DNA of 23,445 bases from positions 1 to 23,445 of the forward strand of contig CAAEKP010000053.1 in assembly GCA_900756555.1 (NCBI GenBank). Reading direction: 5' to 3'. Below are positions 1 to 6,493 of this stretch, piece by piece. The notes under the pieces were generated by a model. It was not told the DNA's origin. It searched no databases and saw nothing but the letters and a program-made list of their open reading frames with translations. The translations under genes and the position numbers were made by a program. The stretch comes from Peptococcaceae bacterium (GTDB lineage: Bacteria > Bacillota > Peptococcia > Peptococcales > Peptococcaceae). The first letter of the stretch is position 1. Each line of letters begins with the position of its first letter.

Positions 1-935
1 CTCTGCATCATGGCTGCCACCGTCGGCGCTACATATTTTTTCAGCCAGCCCTTTGTCCGCTGCAAATCCTTCTCCACCGGCGGCACATACAAGCGCAATG
101 GCCGCGCTGCACCGATGAATTTTCTCCATTTTTCCCGCATCGGCCAGCGGCTACGGTTCCTGTCATTGCCATCACTGCACACAAGCCGCATACTGCCGCA
201 CAGCAAATCGGCAAACACTTCGCCCAAGGCAAAGTCCCGCTCCAATAATTCCAACGCCAGCTGCTGCGCCTGTCTGCGGCGGCAGGTAAACTCCCAGCGC
301 ACCCAGCGCTCCGGCAAGGCCGCGATTGCTTCTTTGTCCAGCAGCGCTTTCCGCTGCTCCAGGGTTTTATTGTACACCCGCAGTGAAAAGTCCGACTTTA
401 AGCTGCCCAGATACACAACCTCCTTCCGTGCTTCGCCGTTGTGCAGCGCCTTGCTGGTATCCACCGATACCTCCTTCCAGCGGCTGACCAGCTCTCGCCT
501 GCCAATATAGCGAATCAGCTGCGGCACGCTGTACCACACGCATTCCTTATCATCCAGCGCCAAATCAATGCGGGTGAAATGTCCTTCATAGGCCAATACA
601 TTTTCCAGCAGCTGCCGCGCGGAGATAGATTGCAGCAGATAGGCGCAGCCCTGCCCCGATAAAATGACATGGATGCCCTGCGCATCGGTGCCATCGGTCA
701 GCACCACCACATGCTTACACTGCGCCAGCACATACTTTTCCCGATAACCGTAGTTGCCGCCGCCCGTGTGGACAAACTGACTGGCCGGCAGCTGCAAAAT
801 CTGTTCCGCCACCACATCCCGGTCAACGCCGCAGACGGTAAACTCCAACCAGTCAATGGACACTGCAAAGTCCGCAGCAGACCGCTGTTTCCCATTTGGC
901 TGTGTATGTACTACCCCTCTATTAGTATCCCTCAT
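1..935 (-). CDS. Rep_trans-family replication initiator / relaxase, partial (C-terminus off the left edge)
   Basis: I translated 935 down to 3 by hand: 311 codons stay open and run off the window. The start is an ATG at 935, preceded by GGGAGG at 8-nt spacing. The protein has the order of conserved segments I associate with the Rep_trans family (Pfam PF02486; plasmid rolling-circle initiators and conjugative-element relaxases such as NicK and Tn916 Orf20): SIDWLEFTV near residue 26, a YGYREKY segment near 62, GIHVILSGQGC near 87, an acidic RIDLALDD segment near 121, a YLGSLKSDFSLRVYNKTLEQ segment near 172, then WVRWEFTCRRRQA. Such proteins nick DNA at an origin and attach through a tyrosine; the YNK tyrosine is a candidate. 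The rest of the gene and any partner genes lie left of the window. It probably belongs to an integrated plasmid or conjugative element. Family call is fairly firm; initiator versus relaxase cannot be decided. Confidence 0.82.
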   Translation of the reverse strand, partial: MRDTNRGVVHTQPNGKQRSAADFAVSIDWLEFTVCGVDRDVVAEQILQLPASQFVHTGGGNYGYREKYVLAQCKHVVVLTDGTDAQGIHVILSGQGCAYLLQSISARQLLENVLAYEGHFTRIDLALDDKECVWYSVPQLIRYIGRRELVSRWKEVSVDTSKALHNGEARKEVVYLGSLKSDFSLRVYNKTLEQRKALLDKEAIAALPERWVRWEFTCRRRQAQQLALELLERDFALGEVFADLLCGSMRLVCSDGNDRNRSRWPMREKWRKFIGAARPLRLYVPPVEKDLQRTKGWLKKYVAPTVAAMMQ

Positions 936-971
936 TTCCAACGCCTCCCTTTGAAAAATATACCGCAGAAC

Positions 972-994
972 GGGCGGATAATATCCGCCCCTAC
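972..994 (-). repeat. Hairpin repeat with GTAGGG...CCCG ends and TATTA loop, copy 1
   Basis: A perfect stem GGGCGGA (972-978) pairs with TCCGCCC (984-990) around TAATA, followed by CTAC at 991-994. Read on the minus strand it begins GTAGGG, has loop TATTA and ends CCCG. The same ends and loop occur with a different stem at 16271-16293. It lies about 25 nt in front of the Rep ribosome binding site, so in a leftward transcript it would be part of the leader. Confidence 0.7.
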
Positions 995-1089
995 TGTTAA
1001 CCAATGTACAATTTCTGAAAATGTTGTTTCTGCTGGAATTAAACTTCCAGTAATCTTTTTCCAACAGTATACACCCTGGCGTTCTGAAT

Positions 1090-1157
1090 TGCAAGTAATA
1101 TCTGGAATTTATGAAAATATGTTTTAACTATTTTAGAAATCAGGAAATACAGTAAAA
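1090..1157. other. AT-rich segment next to parS-like site
   Basis: This stretch is visibly richer in A and T than its surroundings and carries no credible gene. It lies beside the parS-like site and about 150 bases from the DnaA-box cluster. In a replication origin such a segment would be a candidate unwinding element, but no repeated 13-mers are evident, so this is only positional. Confidence 0.3.
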
Positions 1158-1173
1158 TGTTTCACGTGGAACA
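1158..1173. promoter_or_regulatory. parS-like ParB binding site
   Basis: The 16-mer TGTTTCACGTGGAACA differs at one position from the well-known bacterial parS consensus TGTTTCACGTGAAACA. parS sites load the ParB/Spo0J clamp and normally cluster around the chromosomal origin or sit beside plasmid par genes. No parA or parB is visible in the window. A single site could be chromosomal or belong to an element that shares this ParB specificity. Confidence 0.7.
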
Positions 1174-1194
1174 ATTACCGTACACACGGCAAAA

Positions 1195-1262
1195 ATTTAT
1201 TGGCGCAAACGCCAACGGTGCGTCGCTAGCGCGCTTTTCTGCGCTGATGCGCCGCACCCTAC
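1195..1262 (-). repeat. Two-stem structured repeat, copy A
   Basis: Stem 1 is TTGGCG (1200-1205), CAAA, CGCCAA (1210-1215). Stem 2 begins GGTGCG (1217-1222) and closes with CGCACC (1253-1258), with further inner pairing of AGCGC with GCGCT around a loop containing CTTTTCT. CTAC follows at 1259-1262. The copy at 5684-5753 shares the flank, stem 1 and the loop, but stem 2 has a different sequence that still pairs. Confidence 0.7.
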
Positions 1263-1311
1263 AGTCTGATAACCACAGACAATCCATATCCCTACTGTGC
1301 ACAACCTTAAT

Positions 1312-1406
1312 CTATCCACAGGAAATTATCTTCTTATGCACAAACAGGCCCCACTTATCCCAATGTAATCCACAATTATGCACAGAGTTATACACATTCA
1401 TCCACA
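1312..1406 (+). promoter_or_regulatory. Cluster of six DnaA-box-like 9-mers
   Basis: Six sequences within 95 bases resemble the DnaA box TTATCCACA, all in one direction: CTATCCACA at 1312, TTATGCACA at 1334, TAATCCACA at 1366, TTATGCACA at 1376, TTATACACA at 1388 and TCATCCACA at 1398. Each differs from TTATCCACA by one base, and three fit TTATNCACA exactly. The last four start 10 to 12 bases apart, about one helical turn. A looser match (ATAACCACA) is at 1269. Such arrays are typical of oriC, plasmid origins and DnaA titration or reactivation sites. No dnaA or dnaN gene is in the window. Confidence 0.75.
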
Positions 1407-1415
1407 ATGCTGCAC

Positions 1416-1462
1416 AAAAAAACGCTTGCCCGGCAGTCTTCTGACTGTTGGACAAGCGTTTT
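1416..1462 (-). terminator. Rho-independent terminator of ndk
   Basis: On the minus strand AAAACGCTTG, an interrupted stem around GACTG/CAGTC, and CAAGCG followed by seven T lie just past the ndk stop. It separates ndk from the DnaA-box cluster. Confidence 0.85.
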
Positions 1463-1480
1463 GTAAGATTCGCCTGTGAA

Positions 1481-1930
1481 TTATTCAAACAACCATTTTG
1501 CTGGCAGATAATCATATTCCAGCACTTCATTGTCGTTGAAGTAGATAGCGATTTCACGTGCAGCGGATTCAACGCTGTCAGAACCGTGAACTACGTTACG
1601 GCCTACTTCCTGCGCAAAGTCGCCGCGGATGGTGCCGCAAGCTGCTTCCAGCGGATTGGTAGCGCCGTTCATTTTGCGAACTTCGGCTACTGCATTTTTA
1701 CCTTCCAATACCAGAGCCACAACCGGACCACTGGTGATGTAGGATAACAGACCTGGGAAAAATGGTTTTTCTACGTGTTCTGCGTAGTGCTGTTTTGCGA
1801 TTTCTTCCGTTACCTGCATAATTTTCATGCCTGCAACACGCAGACCTTTTGCTTCATAACGGCTAATGATGGTGCCAACCAGCCCTCTCTGTACAGCGTC
1901 TGGTTTAATCATTGCAAATGTTTTTTCCAT
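1481..1930 (-). CDS. ndk: Nucleoside diphosphate kinase
   Basis: Transfers the gamma phosphate of ATP to (d)NDPs through a phosphohistidine, balancing NTP and dNTP pools in the cytoplasm. The 149-residue protein is the usual length. It begins with MEKTFAMIKPDAV, the typical N-terminal strand, and carries the active-site signature NVVHGSDS with His115. I start at the ATG at 1930 rather than the upstream in-frame ATG at 1951, because AAAGGAG sits at proper distance before 1930 and the homologous N-terminus begins there. It follows ftsH by 44 bases with no visible terminator between, so it is probably cotranscribed with ftsH, and a strong terminator follows it. Confidence 0.97.
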   Translation of the reverse strand: MEKTFAMIKPDAVQRGLVGTIISRYEAKGLRVAGMKIMQVTEEIAKQHYAEHVEKPFFPGLLSYITSGPVVALVLEGKNAVAEVRKMNGATNPLEAACGTIRGDFAQEVGRNVVHGSDSVESAAREIAIYFNDNEVLEYDYLPAKWLFE

Positions 1931-1974
1931 CGTCTTTTCTCCTTTAAACATATAGACTTAAAAATTTATAAGAA

Positions 1975-4005
1975 TCAGATGCGCACCTTATATTCTTCTT
2001 TTGGTGGTTCCTCTGATTTTTCCACGGTGGATTCTTCCGGTTCTGCCGGCACGGCAGCATCGGCAGCGCTTGTAGGCTGTTCTGCCTGCGTGTTGTTATC
2101 CTCAGATGGATTTGCAGGCTGTACGCCTTTCTGTTCCCGCAGCAGTTCTTCTTTCTGTTTATCTAACTCATCCAGAGAGCGGCCTTCCATCAGCGCCAGG
2201 AATTCGTTGGCCTGAATCACTTCTCTGTCTTTCAGAGTTTCCGCAACCAAGGTCAGCTTATCCAGATTTTCACTGAGCAATCGTCTGGCTTCCGCATGAC
2301 ATTCATCCATCATGCGTTTTACTTCTTTGTCGATGGAGTAAGCAACCGCTTCACTGTAGTTGCGGTCGCGACCCAAATCACGGCCCAGGAATACCTGATC
2401 ACCATTATTATTGCCAAAGGTGATGGTGCCCAGCTCATCAGACATCCCCCACTCGGTAATCATACGACGAATGGTGCTGGTGGCCCGTTCAATATCGTTG
2501 GACGCGCCGGTACTGATTTCATGCAGTACAATTTCTTCCGCCACACGACCGCCCAGCATCATTACAATCTGCTGTTTCAGATGGCTTCTGGTCATATAGT
2601 TGCGGTCTTCTGTCGGCAACAGCAGAGTATCCCCGCCAGCACGACCGCGCGGAATGATGGATACCTTATGCACAGGGTCACATTCCGGCTGCAAATAACC
2701 GCACAGCGCGTGCCCTGCTTCGTGGTAAGATACCAGATTTTTTTCATAGTCGCTCATAGCAGCCCGGGATTTCTTTTCCGGCCCTGCAATGACACGTTCA
2801 ATAGACTGTTCCAACTGCTGCTGCCCCACTTTTTTCAAGCCCAGACGCGCAGCCAGCAGAGCCGCTTCGTTCACCAGATTGGCTAAATCTGCCCCGGTGA
2901 AGCCAGCAGTCTGTTTTGCGATTACTGCCAAATTTACATCGCTGGCCAGCGGTTTCTTGCGTACATGCACTTTCAGAATTTCCTCACGGCCTTTTACATC
3001 AGGACGATCTACAGTAACCTGACGGTCAAAACGGCCCGGACGCAGCAGCGCTGGGTCCAGAATATCAGGACGGTTGGTAGCCGCCAGAATGATGATACCT
3101 TCGTTACTATTAAAGCCGTCCATTTCAACCAGCAGTTGGTTCAATGTCTGTTCGCGTTCATCGTGACCGCCGCCTACACCAGCGCCACGCTGACGACCCA
3201 CAGCATCAATTTCATCAATGAAGATGATGCAAGGCGCATTTTTCTTAGCCTGTTCAAACAAATCACGCACACGGGATGCGCCCACGCCCACAAACATTTC
3301 CACGAAGTCAGAACCACTGATGCTGAAAAATGCCACGCCAGCTTCCCCGGCTACTGCTTTTGCCAGCAGGGTTTTCCCTGTCCCCGGAGGCCCGTATAAT
3401 AACACGCCTTTTGGAATTTTAGCGCCAATCTCATTAAATTTCTTTGGCGATTTCAGGAACTCAACAATTTCCTGCAATTCTTCTTTTACTTCATCAGCGC
3501 CAGCCACATCTTCAAAGGTAACTTTATTTTTGTCATCCATGACAACTCTGGCCTTGCTCTTGCCAAACTGCATTACCTTGCCGCCGCCACCCTGGCTCTG
3601 CTGCATGATAAAGAAGAATAGCCCTACCATCAGCAGAATAGGCAGCAATGTGCCCAGCAGACTAATCCATGGCGATGGTGCCGGTGTTTCCAGCTGGTCT
3701 ACCTCTACGTTGTATTCTTTAAACGCAGCCAGCGTAGCGCTGGCGTTTTCCCGCGGAATCACTACACCCATAAATTCTTTGCCATCAGCCAGTTTCCCGT
3801 CTACCGTCTGGGTATTATCATAGGTGGTAATCTCCACACTGACGATGTCGCCTGCTTCTGCCATTTCCATTAATTTTGTATAGTTTTCTATCTGAGCAAT
3901 TTCTGTCTGTTCATCGGGCATTGGTGTGCCAAAGCGAATAAATGTCATGGCAAACAATACGATTACAATATAGATTGCTACAGTCTTTAAGCCTCTGTTG
4001 TTCAA
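1975..4005 (-). CDS. ftsH: ATP-dependent zinc metalloprotease FtsH
   Basis: Membrane-anchored AAA+ protease that extracts and degrades unassembled membrane proteins and some cytoplasmic regulators. The 676 residues show a first membrane segment at about 8-24, an extracytoplasmic region, a second membrane segment at about 113-134, Walker A GPPGTGKT (205-212), Walker B FIDEID (262-267), the second region of homology with arginines in RPGRFDR (322-328), and the zinc site HEAGH (428-432). The C-terminus is a roughly 50-residue acidic, Pro/Glu-rich tail after the protease domain. The start codon is TTG at 4005, supported by GAGGAGGGG five to seven bases upstream and no better start. It lies downstream of tilS, the usual Firmicutes order, though the hpt gene often found between them is absent. 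Confidence 0.98.
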   Translation of the reverse strand: MNNRGLKTVAIYIVIVLFAMTFIRFGTPMPDEQTEIAQIENYTKLMEMAEAGDIVSVEITTYDNTQTVDGKLADGKEFMGVVIPRENASATLAAFKEYNVEVDQLETPAPSPWISLLGTLLPILLMVGLFFFIMQQSQGGGGKVMQFGKSKARVVMDDKNKVTFEDVAGADEVKEELQEIVEFLKSPKKFNEIGAKIPKGVLLYGPPGTGKTLLAKAVAGEAGVAFFSISGSDFVEMFVGVGASRVRDLFEQAKKNAPCIIFIDEIDAVGRQRGAGVGGGHDEREQTLNQLLVEMDGFNSNEGIIILAATNRPDILDPALLRPGRFDRQVTVDRPDVKGREEILKVHVRKKPLASDVNLAVIAKQTAGFTGADLANLVNEAALLAARLGLKKVGQQQLEQSIERVIAGPEKKSRAAMSDYEKNLVSYHEAGHALCGYLQPECDPVHKVSIIPRGRAGGDTLLLPTEDRNYMTRSHLKQQIVMMLGGRVAEEIVLHEISTGASNDIERATSTIRRMITEWGMSDELGTITFGNNNGDQVFLGRDLGRDRNYSEAVAYSIDKEVKRMMDECHAEARRLLSENLDKLTLVAETLKDREVIQANEFLALMEGRSLDELDKQKEELLREQKGVQPANPSEDNNTQAEQPTSAADAAVPAEPEESTVEKSEEPPKEEYKVRI

Positions 4006-4114
4006 TGCTTCCCCTCCTCATTTTCTTCTATGCTTTCTTTCCCCGCATTCACGCAAAAATCCTTTTCTGTTCACCAATAAATTATCAGCAAAATTGTTTT
4101 GTCTTTCTATCCTA

Positions 4115-5470
4115 TTAACTGCATACATATTGCAGAATACAGAATCGTTTTGTTTCCCCGGTTATTTTGACACAGTCCGCCAGAAAATAACCGGGAATCC
4201 ACACAATTTCTCCATCGGACACCACCAGTGGCAGTTGGGAGCGCTCTGCGGCAGGCACTTTTTTATCAATGAAAAATTTTTTCAGCTTTTTATGGCCCTG
4301 CTTTCCCGCCAGCTGCACCACATCGCCGGGCAGACGGCTGCGCACTTCCAGCGCTGCCAGTTTATCCGCATCCACCAGAGCCTGATAACGATTATCTATC
4401 GCACATTGCTGCGCCGTCATCGTCGCACCCATCTCCCCAAAAGGAAGTATCAGCGGCTGCTGCATATTCCACGAATAACAATACCCCGCCGGCTCCGCTG
4501 GCTGCTTTCGCTCCAGCCCCAGTTGGTCATACCTGCGAAAAAATCGCACAGCATCAGCTAAATCACACTGCTGGCTGCCTTGCCGCTGCAACACGATAGC
4601 AAGCATCTGCTCGGTCTGCGCAAAGGATAAATTAACCTCACTGCCCACCAGCTGCCGATAACAAAAACGCAGTAAGCGCCGCTGCAACGCTTTGTGCTGC
4701 TGCCGCAAAATATCTGCGGGAAACAATACCTTGTCCGCCGTCTGCTGACCATATTGCCGCCATAAAGCAGCTGTGCACTGTTCCAGATAGTCCGCATCGG
4801 CACCGCAAATCTCCTGCAAACGCACCAAAGCCTCTGCTATCTGTGGATTGTACTGCCGCATCTGCGGCAGCAGCTCCAGCCGTACCTGATTGCGCAGGCA
4901 GTCCGCTTGCAGATTAGTTTGGTCAATATAATAACGCCAGCCCTGTTGCTGGCAATACTGCACAATCTCCTGCTTGCTCACCTGTGCCAACGGGCGAATC
5001 AGCCAGCCATCTTTCGGTGGCATAGCGGTCAGACCATCCAGACCACAGCCCTGAATCAAATGCAGCAGCACACTCTCCGCCCGGTCATCTCTGTGATGCC
5101 CCAGCGCCAGCTTATTGCACTGCCACTCCTGTGCCGCCTGCCGAAAGCAGGCAAACCGCACCTCATGCCCGGCTTGCTCCACTGACAGCCCGTGCTGCGC
5201 CGCATAAGCCGCCACATCCTCCGCAAATACGCGGCAGGGCAGGTGCAAATCCTGTGCCAGCCGCTCTACATAGCGGGCTTCTTCCTCTGCCGCCGGGCGC
5301 AGCTTATGGTTCACATGCACCACAAAAAGCTGCAAACCATAACGCTCCCTGCAATCATCCAGCAAATGCAGCAGCGCAACCGAATCCGGCCCGCCTGATA
5401 CCCCCAGCAGCACGCGGTCTCCCTGTGCCAACATATCAAATTGTTCTATGGTCTGCCAGACTTGCTTCAA
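4115..5470 (-). CDS. tilS: tRNA(Ile)-lysidine synthetase
   Basis: Modifies C34 of the CAU-anticodon tRNA-Ile to lysidine so that it reads AUA and is charged with isoleucine. The N-terminal PP-loop ATPase domain has SGGPDS at residues 25-30, followed by VVHVNHKLRP and the LGHHRDDRAES segment. The C-terminal half is the tRNA-binding part and ends with the small TilS C-terminal domain (RLPGDVVQLAGKQGHKKLKKFFIDKKVP). The reading frame is open back to 5746, but a promoter at 5547-5574 puts transcription start near 5540, which rules out the upstream ATGs. I use the TTG at 5470, which has AGAGG at 8 bases and gives 451 residues; the GTG near 5500 is an alternative. ftsH follows 109 bases downstream. 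Confidence 0.93.
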   Translation of the reverse strand: MKQVWQTIEQFDMLAQGDRVLLGVSGGPDSVALLHLLDDCRERYGLQLFVVHVNHKLRPAAEEEARYVERLAQDLHLPCRVFAEDVAAYAAQHGLSVEQAGHEVRFACFRQAAQEWQCNKLALGHHRDDRAESVLLHLIQGCGLDGLTAMPPKDGWLIRPLAQVSKQEIVQYCQQQGWRYYIDQTNLQADCLRNQVRLELLPQMRQYNPQIAEALVRLQEICGADADYLEQCTAALWRQYGQQTADKVLFPADILRQQHKALQRRLLRFCYRQLVGSEVNLSFAQTEQMLAIVLQRQGSQQCDLADAVRFFRRYDQLGLERKQPAEPAGYCYSWNMQQPLILPFGEMGATMTAQQCAIDNRYQALVDADKLAALEVRSRLPGDVVQLAGKQGHKKLKKFFIDKKVPAAERSQLPLVVSDGEIVWIPGYFLADCVKITGETKRFCILQYVCS

Positions 5471-5546
5471 GCGGCACGCCTCTTTTCCTCTATCAATCAC
5501 GCCGATGCAACGGGTTCCTTTACGATTCAAAAATTGTTCGTTGTTT

Positions 5547-5574
5547 ATTATAGCAGAAGTTTCCGGCTCTGCAA
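5547..5574 (-). promoter_or_regulatory. Promoter of tilS (extended -10)
   Basis: On the minus strand TTGCAG (5569-5574) and TATAAT (5547-5552) are separated by 16 bases, and TGC immediately precedes TATAAT, giving a full extended -10 element. It lies about 75 bases before the chosen tilS start and probably drives tilS and possibly ftsH-ndk. Confidence 0.75.
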
Positions 5575-5683
5575 AGTACATTATCCCGCTTTTTTCACAA
5601 ACAGCGGCTGCGTTACATAAGAGCCTATTCTGATGTTTCGCACAAGGAAAAAAACTGCAAAATGCAACAGTAGAAATTTTATT

Positions 5684-5753
5684 ATTTATTGGCGCAAGCG
5701 CCAACGGGTTGTTGATGTCTGGCGCTTTTCTGTCCAGATACATCAACCGCTAC
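5684..5753 (-). repeat. Two-stem structured repeat, copy B
   Basis: Stem 1 is TTGGCG (5689-5694), CAAG, CGCCAA (5699-5704). Stem 2 runs from GGTTG (5707-5711) to CAACC (5744-5748), with inner pairing of ATGT with ACAT and CTGG with CCAG around a loop containing GCTTTTCTG. CTAC ends the unit at 5750-5753. With the tetR terminator and tilS promoter it fills the 341-base gene-free gap 5471-5811. Compare copy A at 1195-1262. Confidence 0.7.
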
Positions 5754-5766
5754 GATACACGGATAT

Positions 5767-5796
5767 TAAAAAAACCTGCCGCAAAAACGGCAGGCT
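5767..5796 (-). terminator. Terminator of the efflux operon (after tetR)
   Basis: On the minus strand CCTGCCG, loop TTTTTG and CGGCAGG are followed by seven T, about 20 bases after the TetR stop codon. Confidence 0.9.
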
Positions 5797-5811
5797 CTCC
5801 ATTATTTTCTT

Positions 5812-6402
5812 TTACTGCACAATCCCATGCAAAATATTTTCCAACAGTTCATCGGCAAGTTTTTCCTGCTCTGCTTCTGAATACTGCCCTGTGGCAATCA
5901 CATGCCCCAGCCCTAAACAGGCGCCGGTAATGGAGTAAAGCAACAGATGCTTATTTGCATCCGCTTTCAGTTCACCGCGCTGTTGTCCCAGCGTAACCAG
6001 CTGCTCTAAGGTGGCCTCCATCTGCGATTTTGCGCTCTTCATAACATCACAGCTTTGCTGCCCGACATCGGCGGCCAATAAATCTGGAATGATGCGCAGT
6101 GCATACTGCATCATGGGCTGAATGTGCCGCACATGGAAATGCACAATCTGCGTCATATTTTCTGTAAACGAGCGCTGCAAGTCAATACAGCTTTGCATCT
6201 TTTCATTGTACTGCTGCAAATATTGCTGATGCATCTCAAAAAAGATTTCCTGCTTGCTGCTAAAATACTGATACAGTGTGCCTTTGGCCACACCGGCCTG
6301 TTTGGCAATCTCCTCAGAGGTGGCATTGTGGAAGCCTTTTTCAAAAAAGACATCCCGGGCGGCAGTTAAAATTAACTCTCGTTTATTATTCTTTTCCCCC
6401 AT
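5812..6402 (-). CDS. TetR/AcrR-family repressor of the adjacent efflux operon
   Basis: A 196-residue TetR-type regulator. The N-terminal helix-turn-helix is clear: ILTAARDVFFEKGF (11-24), then SEEIAKQAGVAKGTLYQYFSSKQEIF (about 29-54). The C-terminal half is the variable ligand-binding and dimer domain. I start at the ATG at 6402, which matches the family's N-terminus; the frame is open further upstream to 6444 without a convincing start. It is the last gene of the adaptor-permease-tetR operon, 91 bases after the permease, with a GC-rich stem-loop in that gap. By family rule it should bind the palindrome at 11029-11048 in front of the operon and autoregulate. The inducing ligand is unknown. 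Confidence 0.92.
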   Translation of the reverse strand: MGEKNNKRELILTAARDVFFEKGFHNATSEEIAKQAGVAKGTLYQYFSSKQEIFFEMHQQYLQQYNEKMQSCIDLQRSFTENMTQIVHFHVRHIQPMMQYALRIIPDLLAADVGQQSCDVMKSAKSQMEATLEQLVTLGQQRGELKADANKHLLLYSITGACLGLGHVIATGQYSEAEQEKLADELLENILHGIVQ

Positions 6403-6429
6403 AAAATCAACTCTCTTATAGAACCGCTG

Positions 6430-6465
6430 CCAAAGGCTGCGCACGCAGCCTCTGCAACAGTAACG
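6430..6465 (-). other. Intercistronic GC-rich stem-loop between permease and tetR
   Basis: On the minus strand GAGGCTGCG and CGCAGCCTTT form a tight hairpin inside the 91-base gap, with outer pairing of GC with GC. No T-run follows, so it is more likely an mRNA-processing or attenuating structure than a terminator. Confidence 0.4.
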
Positions 6466-6493
6466 ATACTTTATTGCTTCATAATTTACTGCT

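Noticed and set aside
10..1127. Plus-strand frames at 10-510, 441-662 and 669-1127
   Set aside because: They overlap the Rep_trans gene on the opposite strand, which has recognisable family motifs and a proper ribosome binding site; the plus-strand frames have neither.
1090..1420. Chromosomal oriC
   Set aside because: DnaA boxes, a parS-like site and an AT-rich stretch are present, but dnaA/dnaN are missing and all genes to the right, with the rRNA operon, would be head-on to replication starting here.
1157..1444. Plus-strand reading frame beginning MFHVEQ
   Set aside because: It begins inside the parS-like site and runs through the structured repeat, the DnaA boxes and the ndk terminator. 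It has no ribosome binding site and its composition reflects those elements.
2296..3823. Several long plus-strand frames opposite ftsH
   Set aside because: They are shadows of a highly conserved gene and contain no recognisable domain.
5471..5746. N-terminal extension of tilS to 5746
   Set aside because: An extended -10 promoter at 5547-5574 places the transcript start downstream of those codons, and the extra residues overlap the structured repeat side and match no TilS domain.
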